The position numbers and the translations under genes were made by a program. Shown here piece by piece: positions 47,574-57,081 of a stretch of DNA of 64,000 bases. The stretch is from Pachysolen tannophilus NRRL Y-2460 (taxonomy: Eukaryota; Ascomycota; Pichiomycetes; Alaninales; Pachysolenaceae). The notes beneath the pieces are model-generated. The model had not been told where the DNA came from, made no database searches, and saw nothing but the letters and a program-made list of their open reading frames with translations. Where the stretch lies: contig KV454015.1 in assembly GCA_001661245.1 (NCBI GenBank), forward strand, positions 926,145-990,144, read 5' to 3'. Numbering within the stretch: position 1 is the stretch's first letter; each line of letters opens with the position of its first letter.

Positions 47574-50414
47574 TTAATATGGGGCATACCTTTTGGCAGA
47601 GCCGCGACTGCTGCTGCTGCTGTTTGTAGACCCAGATTCTTTGATTTTTTTGAAATCTCTTGAATAGTTATATACAGGTGCAAATTTCTTTTGCTGTATG
47701 GGATTTGTTTTTGTCAGAGCATTTTCCAATTTGACTTTATCTTTGTTTCCCTTTGTAGATGAAAAGAAATTCATTATGGGCTGTTCTTCTGATCTCGATT
47801 TTATCCTGGTCATTATCTTCTTTCTTTGGCTTTGTTGAGTTCTTTCACTTTGTTGAATAGGTTTCTTTTGCTCGTAAGAATCATGTTGCAACATTTTTGA
47901 TGCGCTCAAAATGACACCTTTTCCTTCTGGAACTGGTTGACTTTTAAAAAGTGGAATTTTTTTTAATCCAAATTTCTCATTTTTCCCCCTTTCATGGCAT
48001 AGTTTATATTCTTCAATTATACCACTCAACTCTTTAATATTACTTTTCGGAAAGTTCTTACTGTGTAGTTTGTATAAAGTTTCAACTGAAGAAATATCAT
48101 TCAATGCTAATTGATTATTTGCAAAATTATGGGCTTTCAATAACTCTACTATAAATCTTGATTCATAGTATTCCTGATTACCTGTAAATGAACTCGCATG
48201 ACTTGTAAATGATGTCAAATACAACAAGGTCTTAGCTCTAGTAGTTGCAACATATAGGATACGACGTTCTTCTTCAAGTGCCTCCTGATTATTATCATTC
48301 TCTCGATTAGAATTATTTTGTGATTTTTCATTGAATGTTGTCATTGTTGCCCAGGAAGCAGGGAAAAAATTATCTGTTAGGCATGGAACGAAAACTACCG
48401 GCCATTCTAAACCTTTGGCACCATGAATTGTAGAAATTACAACTTTTGAGTTCTTTGAATTGGAGTTAACTTCATCTTTTTCAGTTTGCAGTTCATACAA
48501 ACCAATACTCTCAAGAAATTGGGCTAAGCATACTTTTGAATTTTGTTTAATTGAATTTAAACTAGAATCCAAATCAATTTGCAAATTACCTGTTTCAATA
48601 TCAGGTAAAGTTTGATCTACAAGTTCAAATTCTAGCATTTGCGATTTCAACTCTTCTAAGTTTAGTTCTGCAGAATATGAATCTTTCCCAGGAATTGGCT
48701 TGCTCAATTCAGCTAATCCTGCTTTGGCCACTATGAAATCAAACATACGCGTCAAGTTTGACTTCACAGAGCCTTCGCTATTTGTTAAATACATCCTTGC
48801 CATCTTGATAAGATTGATATATTCTGTAATACCATCAATTGTTCGCTGACTAAAAATTTTTTTACCTTCACGATAATGATTTTTCATAATTAAATCTTCC
48901 AAATTATTGAAAACTGTTCCAGATACAGAACTCAAATCTGATTGATGATCAAGAGCTTCTTCCAAAAGATCCAAGCTTTTAGCCCCTATTCCTCTTGCAG
49001 GTAAATTCACAGTTCTCATGATAGCTAATTTATCATTATCGGAAACAATAGCTCTTAAATAATTTATTATTGCATTAATTTCCTTTTGATCCCAAAATGC
49101 TTTACCTTGTAAAACATTATAAGGTATATTTCTTTTACGCAAAGATTGTTCAATGGCACGAGAATGAAATCCAGATCGAAGTAATATGGCAAAATCTTTA
49201 TAATCAAACAATTCAGGTAACAGTAATAAATGGGAGATTTCATTTGCTATGAAATCAGCCTCATCTAAATTCGTTGAAAGCTTCTTATAAACACCTTCAA
49301 AATTTTCTTTATGTTGTGATTTCAAATTTTTAGCTTCCCTTGATTGTTTTAAGTTTGCTTTAGTCATTAATTTCTCTGATATATTTAAAATTGAAGATGT
49401 TGATCTATAATTTTGATTCAATTCAAAAATTGCAACTTCTGTATAACGGTAATGTACTTTCATATATTCAAAGTTTTGAGCAACCGCATTTCTAAATTTA
49501 TAAATAGATTGATCTGGGTCACCAACAATGGAAACATTATCTTTATAATCATTAGTTGCCTGTCCACAAAACTGATACATCAATTCTAGCTGTACCTTAT
49601 TAGTATCTTGAAATTCATCAACAAAGACATGTTTAATATAAGTCAAACATTGCTTCGTTTGTAATAAGTTAAGACATTTCAATAAAAGGTCATCAAAATC
49701 CACTAAATGTAATTTTTGTAAAGAATCCTGATATAATTTGTAAATAATAAGCAATTCAAGTGATTTACAAGGATTTTTTTCATAATCTTGTGGGTATTGA
49801 CCATTTGATTTTAAAGATGATATTTTTTTACGAATCTTTTTAGGATCGTAACCGTTATAGTTTTCAAAATCAGGTGTATTCAGTTGCGAATGAATATCTA
49901 TTTCAAAATCTCCTGCATCATTATTTTTCTTATATTCACACATTCTATCCCTAATATCTTTTAATTCCAGAGATGAATTTTTCAACACATTTCGAATAAC
50001 ATCATTCGAATCTCTTTCATCAGCAATTTTGAAACTTCCTTCATTCAAACCAATAAATTTCCCATATTGTCTTAAAATCCTAACACATACACTATGGAAT
50101 GTACCAATAATTAATTTAGAAATATCAATATCAAGTTTACTTTCTGCAATTAAAATGTTTAACCTCTGAACCATTTCCTTTGCTGCTTTCTTCGTAAAAG
50201 TAGTCACAATTATCCTACATGGCTCAATATTATAATTTATCAATAGATAGGCAATTCGTGAAGTAAGAACACTAGTTTTACCTGTACCTGGACCGGCAAT
50301 GATTTGAGTAACTTTGTGAGGACTTGAAGTAACAGCCCGAAGTTGCAGATCATTAAGACCTTTCAATAATTTATCCAAGGCATACCGCTTTTTTCCATCA
50401 ATCTGAAAATCCAT
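47574..50414 (-). CDS. SRS2: UvrD-family anti-recombinase helicase Srs2
   Basis: A 946-residue 3'-5' superfamily 1 helicase that strips Rad51 from single-stranded DNA. Motifs include GPGTGKTS (41-48), TFTKKAAKEM, VDEFQDTN (about 263), GDPDQSIYKFR, an LNQNYRST-type motif IV, STIHGAKGLEWPVVFVP and EERRILYVATTRAKTLLY. The C-terminus is shorter than in S. cerevisiae (1174) and contains EQPIMNFF (about residues 876-883), which resembles a PCNA-interacting box. S. cerevisiae Srs2 uses an atypical PIP-like motif plus a SUMO-binding tail; the tail here ends differently (SSSSSRGSAKRYAPY). The start at 50414 is the first ATG. Confidence 0.92.
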   Translation of the reverse strand: MDFQIDGKKRYALDKLLKGLNDLQLRAVTSSPHKVTQIIAGPGTGKTSVLTSRIAYLLINYNIEPCRIIVTTFTKKAAKEMVQRLNILIAESKLDIDISKLIIGTFHSVCVRILRQYGKFIGLNEGSFKIADERDSNDVIRNVLKNSSLELKDIRDRMCEYKKNNDAGDFEIDIHSQLNTPDFENYNGYDPKKIRKKISSLKSNGQYPQDYEKNPCKSLELLIIYKLYQDSLQKLHLVDFDDLLLKCLNLLQTKQCLTYIKHVFVDEFQDTNKVQLELMYQFCGQATNDYKDNVSIVGDPDQSIYKFRNAVAQNFEYMKVHYRYTEVAIFELNQNYRSTSSILNISEKLMTKANLKQSREAKNLKSQHKENFEGVYKKLSTNLDEADFIANEISHLLLLPELFDYKDFAILLRSGFHSRAIEQSLRKRNIPYNVLQGKAFWDQKEINAIINYLRAIVSDNDKLAIMRTVNLPARGIGAKSLDLLEEALDHQSDLSSVSGTVFNNLEDLIMKNHYREGKKIFSQRTIDGITEYINLIKMARMYLTNSEGSVKSNLTRMFDFIVAKAGLAELSKPIPGKDSYSAELNLEELKSQMLEFELVDQTLPDIETGNLQIDLDSSLNSIKQNSKVCLAQFLESIGLYELQTEKDEVNSNSKNSKVVISTIHGAKGLEWPVVFVPCLTDNFFPASWATMTTFNEKSQNNSNRENDNNQEALEEERRILYVATTRAKTLLYLTSFTSHASSFTGNQEYYESRFIVELLKAHNFANNQLALNDISSVETLYKLHSKNFPKSNIKELSGIIEEYKLCHERGKNEKFGLKKIPLFKSQPVPEGKGVILSASKMLQHDSYEQKKPIQQSERTQQSQRKKIMTRIKSRSEEQPIMNFFSSTKGNKDKVKLENALTKTNPIQQKKFAPVYNYSRDFKKIKESGSTNSSSSSRGSAKRYAPY

Positions 50415-50703
50415 GAGTTAGATCCACCTCTATAGATCAATCACGATAAACGAAAAAAATATCAATTTTAGACCGATCCAAACTAAACTATAAATTAAAC
50501 GAAACTAACCCAAAAATAAAAGGTAAACAAAAGAGATGAGATATAAAACCGAAAAGAGACATCAGAATTTAATAGAATTTACACGACCACAGTTGAGAGC
50601 AAGTTTATTGTTCACCATAATCAATAGCATCAAGATAAGAAGAGATAAGATGGAATACAGTTACTGGACAACAATAATAACAATATTTTAAAGTTTAAAA
50701 ACA

Positions 50704-50745
<42 letters not shown>

Positions 50746-50784
50746 TAAGGAAATAAACAGCATGATAGAAGAAAACAGATAAAA
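50415..50784. other. Spacer between DGA1 3' end and SRS2 5' end, with a TA microsatellite
   Basis: Carries a pure (TA)n run of about 16 units at 50710-50742. No gene or known element is seen in the remainder; it contains the SRS2 promoter. Confidence 0.6.
50710..50742. repeat. (TA)16 microsatellite
   Basis: An uninterrupted TA dinucleotide array between DGA1 and SRS2. Confidence 0.9.
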
Positions 50785-52230
50785 CTAACTTACTATCCTT
50801 AGTTCTCCGGCACCAAATCTCTCTCTATTTGCATCAAACAATCTTTTCAATTCATTCACATATAAGCCATGGTAATGGTTTATTTCATCTATAGTTGGGG
50901 AAGGCCTGAAAGGAACTTTTATTCCTCTTCCGAAAACTATATCTATGTTCTTCCTATAGGGTAACAATCCGAAATCGTAGTTAAATATACCTCTAGCATG
51001 GAAAAAGGGAACTGTGAAACCAGAATGTTTTTTCAACCATAATTGAAATTTGACTAATATTTGCAATTTTCCATCAGGTTCTGGTTGAAACACTTCATAA
51101 ATATCTGTTTCTCCAAACCCATATATTGGTACAAGAACAACGTCACCTAATTCCAATGCAATTTTAATAAAACCTTTACGCTTATTCAAAACGATATCAT
51201 TTCTACCAGGAACAGAAAGTAATGATTCTGAAGCTCCACCAACCACTATACATACACTTGCATCATGATTTCTGATCAATTCCATAACATTATGTTTTGA
51301 GACTGAGGATATTCCTAATGATAACAAATAATCTCTATGTATAGGAAGTTTAAATTGATTCAGTAATGTTAATAGGAAAACTTTAATTCCTGGAAACATT
51401 TTTTCAAATCCAGCACCATTTGATGCCACTGCTCCAGTTATACCCAATGAAATGACCCCATGAGGATGATAACCAAAAATATAACGAGGTCCAGTCTTGA
51501 CATCTTTTTTAATAGTTTTAGTATGAACTTTAATAATTCTTAAATTGTTTAAAATATTTGTTATAAATTTTGGTAAATAATTGAATGGAAATTTATAAAA
51601 TAATACATCAACCTCTTGTTCTGTAAAAGTTGGTTCCAAATCACAAGTCTTGTGTATTTTAATGGGGAAATAATCAACATAGTATTTCCATAATCTTAAA
51701 TTTCTCATATAATCACTTCTTCTATAAAAAGCCTCACCATTTGACAGTGTTTCATCCCAAAAAAAATAAAAAAGTAGATAAATAGTAATTAAGGGCCAAA
51801 ATTGTGGAATTGCCAAGCTGAGGAAAAAAAATGATGTTAAAATTGGAATTGTACAAGTATGCCATACTAATGCTAAAGTTTGTAAACGACGTTCTAGAGG
51901 AATAAGTAACGGCGCAAATGTCTTATCATCATTTCCATACCCATGTGCTTGACTATATCCTTGTCCATTTTCTTGCTCATGTCCATTACCTTGTCCATTT
52001 AGTTGTCCGTTTTCTTGCTCATGTCCTTGCGCATGCCCTTGCACATGTCCAGCGCTGCCACCATTTACCTTGATAGCATTACCGTCTTTATCTCCATAAC
52101 CATTACTGTGACCATTAACTAAAACATCTCCAATATCTTTCCCGGCCAGTTTCAATTCCGGAGAAGTTGTCATTGAAGATAATGAAGAAGATCCTGATAC
52201 TTCCTCTTTATCACTTGCTCCAGATGACAT
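50785..52230 (-). CDS. DGA1: Diacylglycerol acyltransferase Dga1 (DGAT2 family)
   Basis: A 481-residue ER and lipid-droplet enzyme that makes triacylglycerol from diacylglycerol and acyl-CoA. A hydrophobic hairpin (about residues 125-165) anchors it. The active-site YHPHG is in IFGYHPHGVISLG (about residue 255), followed by VGGASESLLSVPG, the RKGF segment, and FGRGIKVP near the end. The N-terminal about 110 residues contain tandem imperfect repeats of Gly-His-x-Gln and Glu-Asn-Gly-Gln (52000-52060 region), which are not part of the enzyme fold. The start MSSGASDKEEVSGSS at 52230 is the first ATG. Confidence 0.95.
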   Translation of the reverse strand: MSSGASDKEEVSGSSSLSSMTTSPELKLAGKDIGDVLVNGHSNGYGDKDGNAIKVNGGSAGHVQGHAQGHEQENGQLNGQGNGHEQENGQGYSQAHGYGNDDKTFAPLLIPLERRLQTLALVWHTCTIPILTSFFFLSLAIPQFWPLITIYLLFYFFWDETLSNGEAFYRRSDYMRNLRLWKYYVDYFPIKIHKTCDLEPTFTEQEVDVLFYKFPFNYLPKFITNILNNLRIIKVHTKTIKKDVKTGPRYIFGYHPHGVISLGITGAVASNGAGFEKMFPGIKVFLLTLLNQFKLPIHRDYLLSLGISSVSKHNVMELIRNHDASVCIVVGGASESLLSVPGRNDIVLNKRKGFIKIALELGDVVLVPIYGFGETDIYEVFQPEPDGKLQILVKFQLWLKKHSGFTVPFFHARGIFNYDFGLLPYRKNIDIVFGRGIKVPFRPSPTIDEINHYHGLYVNELKRLFDANRERFGAGELRIVS

Positions 52231-52783
52231 CTTTAAATACTATAACCAAATTAAACCAAAAAACAAAACAAAACGAAAAAGAAAAAAAAAACAAAAAAAA
52301 AAAAAGGATCTCTCAAATGAAACAAAGCTAACAAAAAAAAAAAAAATTAAACAATTGTCAAATGAATAACAGCAAAATCTATTATATAATTTTACCAATC
52401 CTTGTTGCAGGTGAATATTAAGAAACACCTTATCTATATTTTGTTATATTGGCTTTCTTAAAAGAAATTCTAGGTTTCTAAAATTTTCTTTTTTTTTTTT
52501 TTTTTTCTTTATCTTTATCAACCAAGCTTGCTATGAGTACAACCGGTTTTTCAAACCTTTTTTAGAAAATCAAAGTGAAATTAAATATCACCACACTCTC
52601 AGAACCTGCTGGATAGTGAATTTTCTTTGACTTCTTATAGCAACAGCTATTTAAATAAATAAATAAATAGAAATATATATGATGTATCTATATATATTTA
52701 ATACTTTTGTATTCAGCTTTATATTTTAGAGGTCCACATGGCCCATCATCTCTTTTGTGACCTTATTATATTATTATCTTTAC

Positions 52784-52932
52784 GCACACACCACCTGCAC
52801 CACAAACACATCTTACACCACTCACACCATAAATACATCTTGCACCATATACACCACCCCTTACACCACATATTACACCATTTGCATCACACCCTGCACT
52901 ACCTGCACCATACACCTTACACCTCGCACTTC
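52784..52932. repeat. Degenerate 9-bp C-rich array (CACCAY-NNN)
   Basis: About 150 bases of CACCAC, CACCAT, CACATC or CATCAC blocks separated by three variable bases, C-rich on the + strand and G-rich on the minus strand. CACCATACACC at 52906-52916 differs by one base from the Rap1 site core CACCCATACACC. The bias and period set it apart from all surrounding AT-rich sequence. Confidence 0.75.
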
Positions 52933-53140
52933 CATTAAGAACTGCGGGTGAAATGCATATAAAAAAAAAGAACAAAAAATTGGTCGTTCGACTCAAACCA
53001 AATCTCATTCGATCATTTTGTGAGAAAAAATTTGTCCGCCTAAAAAAAATCAAAAAAATTGGTTTAAATCCAGTAAAGGAATTAACACCTAGTTTTTAAT
53101 TTAAAAATCAACTTAATTAATGATGATATAAATTCAAATG

Positions 53141-53142
<2 letters not shown>

Positions 53143-53175
<33 letters not shown>

Positions 53176-53292
53176 AAAATTGTTCTTTATTCAATTAATA
53201 TACAATTCATACTTTTATATATATATATATATATTTTTATTTTAATTAATTTTTTTTTTTTTTTTTTTATTTTATTTTATTTTATTTTATTT
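53143..53292. repeat. TA arrays and (TTTTA)n repeat upstream of PPH3
   Basis: (TA)n at 53143-53172 and 53215-53234 is followed by a T18 tract and five TTTTA units, all within the PPH3 promoter. Confidence 0.85.
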
Positions 53293-53563
53293 TCTGTTTG
53301 ATTTTTGCTTTGGGATTTTCCTTTCATTATTTTTAATAATATTTTTTTTTTTTTTTTCTTGATTTCGTTTTTGTTTCACTTTTAACAGGGTTTCTACGCT
53401 TTACGGTGTTACGACTCATTTTTGGTTTTTTATTTTTTGTTGACTTTCTCCTTTAAGTGATAAGGAAATTATAATAGTAATACGGTTGGAATCAAATTGA
53501 TGAACGAAAAAAATTCGAGTTTGCATAAAGTTAAAAGATATATATAGAATAATTTAAGCAAGG

Positions 53564-54505
53564 ATGACAGAAAGAGGTCCTGATCAATGGTTTGAAGATA
53601 TCAAACAATGTAAGGCGTTAAGTGAAAATGATATGAAACAATTATGTGAAATGATAAAAGAATTATTAATGGAAGAATCGAATATTCAACCTGTTCAAAG
53701 TCCGGTTGTAGTTTGTGGTGATATTCATGGACAATTTCATGATTTATTACAACTTTTTAAAGAAAGTGGTGGACTACCTTCTTCAAGTGGTATAAGTACA
53801 AATTATATTTTTTTAGGGGATTATGTTGATAGAGGATATTTTTCATTGGAAACTTTTACTTTATTAATGATTTTAAAAGTAAAATTCCCACAACATATAA
53901 CTTTAGTTAGAGGTAATCATGAATCAAGGCAAATTACTCAAGTTTATGGCTTTTATGAGGAATGTTGTAACAAATACGGGTCGGCAACTGTTTGGAAATA
54001 TTGTTGTCAAGTTTTTGACTTTTTAACTTTAAGTGCTATAATAGATGGTAAGATTCTTTGTATACATGGTGGATTATCACCTGAAATTAGAATGTTGGAT
54101 CAGATAAGAGTCTTGTCAAGGGCCCAGGAAGTTCCACATGAAGGTGGTTTCTGTGATTTGGTTTGGTCAGATCCTGATAATGTAGAAACATGGGCGGTTT
54201 CTCCAAGAGGTGCTGGGTGGTTATTTGGATCAAGAGTGGCAAAAGAATTTAATCATATAAATAACTTGCAATTAATAGCTAGAGCTCATCAGTTGGTAAT
54301 GGAAGGTTATAAATATCATTTCAAAGAAAAAAATGTCGTCACAGTGTGGTCCGCTCCAAATTATTGTTATAGGTGCGGGAATGCAGCTAGTGTCATGAAA
54401 GTTCTGGACGATTTAACTCGTGAGTTTAAGATTTTTTACTCTGTCAATGGAGATACCGAAAGAATGAATCCTACAAAGAATTCTAAAACTGAATATTTCT
54501 TATAA
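53564..54505 (+). CDS. PPH3: Protein phosphatase 4 catalytic subunit Pph3
   Basis: A 313-residue PPP-family Ser/Thr phosphatase. With Psy2 and Psy4 it dephosphorylates gamma-H2A and Rad53 during recovery from DNA damage. The metal and catalytic motifs are all present: [34 protein letters not shown], the [10 protein letters not shown] region, and a C-terminal YFL whose Leu is carboxymethylated in PP2A-like enzymes. [11 protein letters not shown] and the [10 protein letters not shown] stretch place it in the PP4 branch rather than PP2A or Sit4. The single CTG at codon 281 falls at a position occupied by Asp in human PP4C, where Ser is easier to accept than Leu. Confidence 0.93.
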   Translation: MTERGPDQWFEDIKQCKALSENDMKQLCEMIKELLMEESNIQPVQSPVVVCGDIHGQFHDLLQLFKESGGLPSSSGISTNYIFLGDYVDRGYFSLETFTLLMILKVKFPQHITLVRGNHESRQITQVYGFYEECCNKYGSATVWKYCCQVFDFLTLSAIIDGKILCIHGGLSPEIRMLDQIRVLSRAQEVPHEGGFCDLVWSDPDNVETWAVSPRGAGWLFGSRVAKEFNHINNLQLIARAHQLVMEGYKYHFKEKNVVTVWSAPNYCYRCGNAASVMKVLDDLTREFKIFYSVNGDTERMNPTKNSKTEYFL

Positions 54506-55012
54506 TAAGAAAACCAAAGGATAAAGAAAAAAAAAAAATTCTTGAAAAACTATTGAAATTTAAAAAAAATAAAAGGTTGAAAATTAAAGATGAAATGAAA
54601 TTATAATTAAGCACATCATAAAATTTGTTATTTATAGTGAGTGTCTTTTTATTTTCAAAGTAAAATAAAACTTGAAAGTTGAAGAACAGGCTGTTTAAAT
54701 TTTTTTTTTTTTATTTTTTTTTTTTTTTTATATACATTTGACATGTTTATATTGTTGGAAATGAGTGTTATGAATCATATATATTGTTATTTTAATCCAC
54801 TATTTGAAAGAAAAGAAATAAGTTTCTTATTAAGTATTGATGATCTATTTTATTTGCAATTCTATATAGTTTTATTTTGTATTTTGTATTGTAAGATAGG
54901 CTTAGGCTTTTTTATATTGTCCAAATTGGTAAAAACCAAAAAAATAAAAAACAAAACGAAAAAGAAGGCAGAAATTTTAAAAAGCAATTTAATTAAAGCT
55001 ATATAAATTCAC
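54506..55012. other. Convergent 3' spacer of PPH3 and ARG1
   Basis: AT-rich with long T tracts near 54695-54730. An 87-codon + strand frame (54743-55006) is Phe/Leu/Ile/Lys composition noise and is not called. No gene is recognised. Confidence 0.55.
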
Positions 55013-56260
55013 TTATAAGGTTAAAGGTTTATTCTTTTCTCTAGCACTTTCACCATATTTTTTAATTCTGATAGCTTGGACACTAATAAATCCTGAAGCT
55101 TCTTGTGGTTGGAATCCAGTCAATTCATCCATTGAAGATTCTGTAGCATCGTATAATTTTTCTGTTGATGATGATCTACCTAAGATTATTAAAGAACCTT
55201 TGTAAGCTCTGGCTCTAACAACACCATTGACAGTTTCTTGTGATGGTTGGATCATGCTTCTAACATATTCACATTCTGGTGTAAAATACATACCATTGTA
55301 TAATAATTTCGAATATGTTGGTGTAACAAAAGTATCTCTAATAGATCTAACTTCACGGTCTAACGTTAAACCTTCAATATCGATGTGGGTACCACGTAAT
55401 AAAGTTAAACCAGGTGTTTCATAACAACCTCTAGACTTAATACCAATGAATCTATTTTCAACAATATCAATTCTACCAACACCATTTCTTCTAGCAATTG
55501 CATTGGCAGTCAAGAAAATATCTACTGCATCTGTTACCTCTTTACCATCTTGTAAAACCAATTTAACAGGTTTACCCTTTGAAAAGACAACAGTAAAATC
55601 TTCTGGAGTATTTGGAGCATCTTGTGGATCAACTGTTAATTTCCACATATCTTTTGGAGGAGTAGTATCTGGGTCTTCCAAGATACCAGCTTCAAATGAG
55701 ATATGAGCCAAGTTTTCATCTGTAGACCAAGGTTTTGCCTTTGTTTGAGCAACAGGAATATTTTTAGAAGCAGCATAATCTAACAAATCTTTTCTTCCTG
55801 CAAATCTTTCAAAAAAAATTGGATCTCTCCATGGAGCAATAACAACAACATCCGGTTTCAAAGCATAAAAGGAAAGTTCAAATCTGACTTGATCATTACC
55901 CTTACCGGTACATCCATGAGAAACAGCAAAACAACCTTCATCTTCTGCAACTTTAATTTGAGCCTCTGCAATAACAGGTCTAGCTAAAGATGTACCTAAT
56001 AAGTAAACATTTTCATAAATAGCATTTACTTGAATAGCTGGAAATAATACATCTTCAACAAATTGTTTTCTAACATCAACAACAACAAATTTGGTAGCAC
56101 CAATTTTCAAAGCTTTATCTCTTGCAGCATCAAAATCTTCTTCTTGACCAATGTTGGCCATGAAAGCAATGACTTCATAACCTTGTTCTAATAACCAAGC
56201 CAAGATAACAGAGGTATCTAAACCACCGGAATATGCTAAACAAACTTTACCCTTCGACAT
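55013..56260 (-). CDS. ARG1: Argininosuccinate synthase
   Basis: A 415-residue cytosolic enzyme joining citrulline and aspartate at the expense of ATP, the penultimate step of arginine synthesis. The N-type ATP pyrophosphatase P-loop is AYSGGLDTS (residues 9-17). The family blocks SHGCTGKGNDQVRFE, KPWSTDENLAHISFEAG, NRFIGIKSRGCYETPG and a C-terminal AIRIKKYGESA are all present. The length equals the family norm (420 in S. cerevisiae). Codon choice is highly biased, consistent with strong expression. A Gcn4-type TGAGTCA lies about 400 bases upstream (56662-56668), as expected for general amino-acid control. Confidence 0.98.
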   Translation of the reverse strand: MSKGKVCLAYSGGLDTSVILAWLLEQGYEVIAFMANIGQEEDFDAARDKALKIGATKFVVVDVRKQFVEDVLFPAIQVNAIYENVYLLGTSLARPVIAEAQIKVAEDEGCFAVSHGCTGKGNDQVRFELSFYALKPDVVVIAPWRDPIFFERFAGRKDLLDYAASKNIPVAQTKAKPWSTDENLAHISFEAGILEDPDTTPPKDMWKLTVDPQDAPNTPEDFTVVFSKGKPVKLVLQDGKEVTDAVDIFLTANAIARRNGVGRIDIVENRFIGIKSRGCYETPGLTLLRGTHIDIEGLTLDREVRSIRDTFVTPTYSKLLYNGMYFTPECEYVRSMIQPSQETVNGVVRARAYKGSLIILGRSSSTEKLYDATESSMDELTGFQPQEASGFISVQAIRIKKYGESAREKNKPLTL

Positions 56261-56505
56261 TATTCAATTGAATTGAAATTTTTATTCTTTAAAACTGAAT
56301 GAAATGATTGAGAAAAAAAAATTTTAAAAATTTAAAAATAAAAATAAAATTGTATTTTAACAAATATTACAGGAAACAAGTTGGTTTTATACAACACAGA
56401 AATTAAAAAATTTTTCACTTTTTTTTTTTCTTGGTTTTTTCAACGCATTTCTTATCGGAAAAACATCATACATTAATAGAATACACAGTTATACCAACAT
56501 ATTAA

Positions 56506-56755
56506 TCACATAAAACGTCCACATTTTAAGCTAAAAAAAAAAATCTTTAGATCTAGTATATACACAGCTCCTTGATACACTTCAAGCTCTTCTAATAACC
56601 TGATACCTTCTTCAACTCTATCTCTATCTAAATCACAAAGATTCATAGTTAACAAATATAGTGAGTCAAAAAAAAAAACACAATAGTCGTGTGGAATCCA
56701 AACGTCCCAAAGAGGTAATTTTTTTATTGTTGGAGCGCGATATAAAATCAGTCAT
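56506..56755 (-). other. Coding-like stretch: possible small gene or gene relic split by an 11-T run
   Basis: On the minus strand one frame (56751 to 56506) is open and reads like a real protein: LWDVWIPHDY, then DSLYLLTMNLCDLDRDRVEE and GIRLLEELEVYQGAVYILDL. It has an internal ATG at 56646 (46 residues) but none at its head. An ATG at 56755 starts a second frame (MTDFISRSNNKK) that ends at an 11-T run around 56668-56678. With a 10-T run the two frames would be one 82-residue protein. So this may be a small gene with a homopolymer error, a decayed gene, or chance within the ARG1 promoter. No family is recognised. Confidence 0.35.
56662..56668. promoter_or_regulatory. Gcn4-type site TGAGTCA upstream of ARG1
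   Basis: A perfect bZIP heptamer. ARG1 orthologues are classical Gcn4 targets, so this is a likely general amino-acid control element. Confidence 0.65.
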
Positions 56756-57081
56756 AATTACATTACATTACGCATAATTTTTTATGGACATAAATATAAT
56801 TAATGAATTTCTCCACCAATATAAATTTGACTTCGGATATATGAGACACTATAATAAAGGGATGGATCTACATTTTGAATATATTAAAATTTTTCTTTAA
56901 TTATAAGCTAATTTTTTTTTTTTTTTTTTCTCAGGTATAGTATGTTAATGTCACTAATTGACATACTACGTTATTATGGGAATATAATAAAGAAAGAAAG
57001 AAAAAACAATAATAATCTTTAGTACCGATGTACTTTACTTAATAATAATAATAAGAAAGAAAAAAAAAACAAGTGTGCGGC

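Larger units (their letters stand above)
52231..53563. other. 1.3-kb divergent region between DGA1 and PPH3 with a C-rich minisatellite and many AT repeats
   Basis: Holds A-rich DGA1 leader sequence, poly-T tracts, a C-rich strand-biased array at 52784-52932, TA arrays at 53143-53172 and 53215-53234, and (TTTTA)n at about 53265-53292. The His-rich frame and the Gly/Val/Cys-rich frame over the array are by-products of its 9-base periodicity and are not called. Confidence 0.6.
56261..57081. promoter_or_regulatory. ARG1 upstream region
   Basis: Contains the Gcn4-type site TGAGTCA (56662-56668), a coding-like stretch on the minus strand (described separately), several T/A homopolymers and, next to the permease stop, TGCGGCTCA at 57076-57084. 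Confidence 0.6.

Noticed and set aside
52738-53053. His-rich + strand and Gly/Cys/Val-rich minus-strand frames
   Set aside because: Both arise from the 9-base periodicity of the C-rich array and lack a credible gene context.
54743-55006. 87-codon + strand frame after PPH3
   Set aside because: Compositional noise in an AT-rich convergent spacer.
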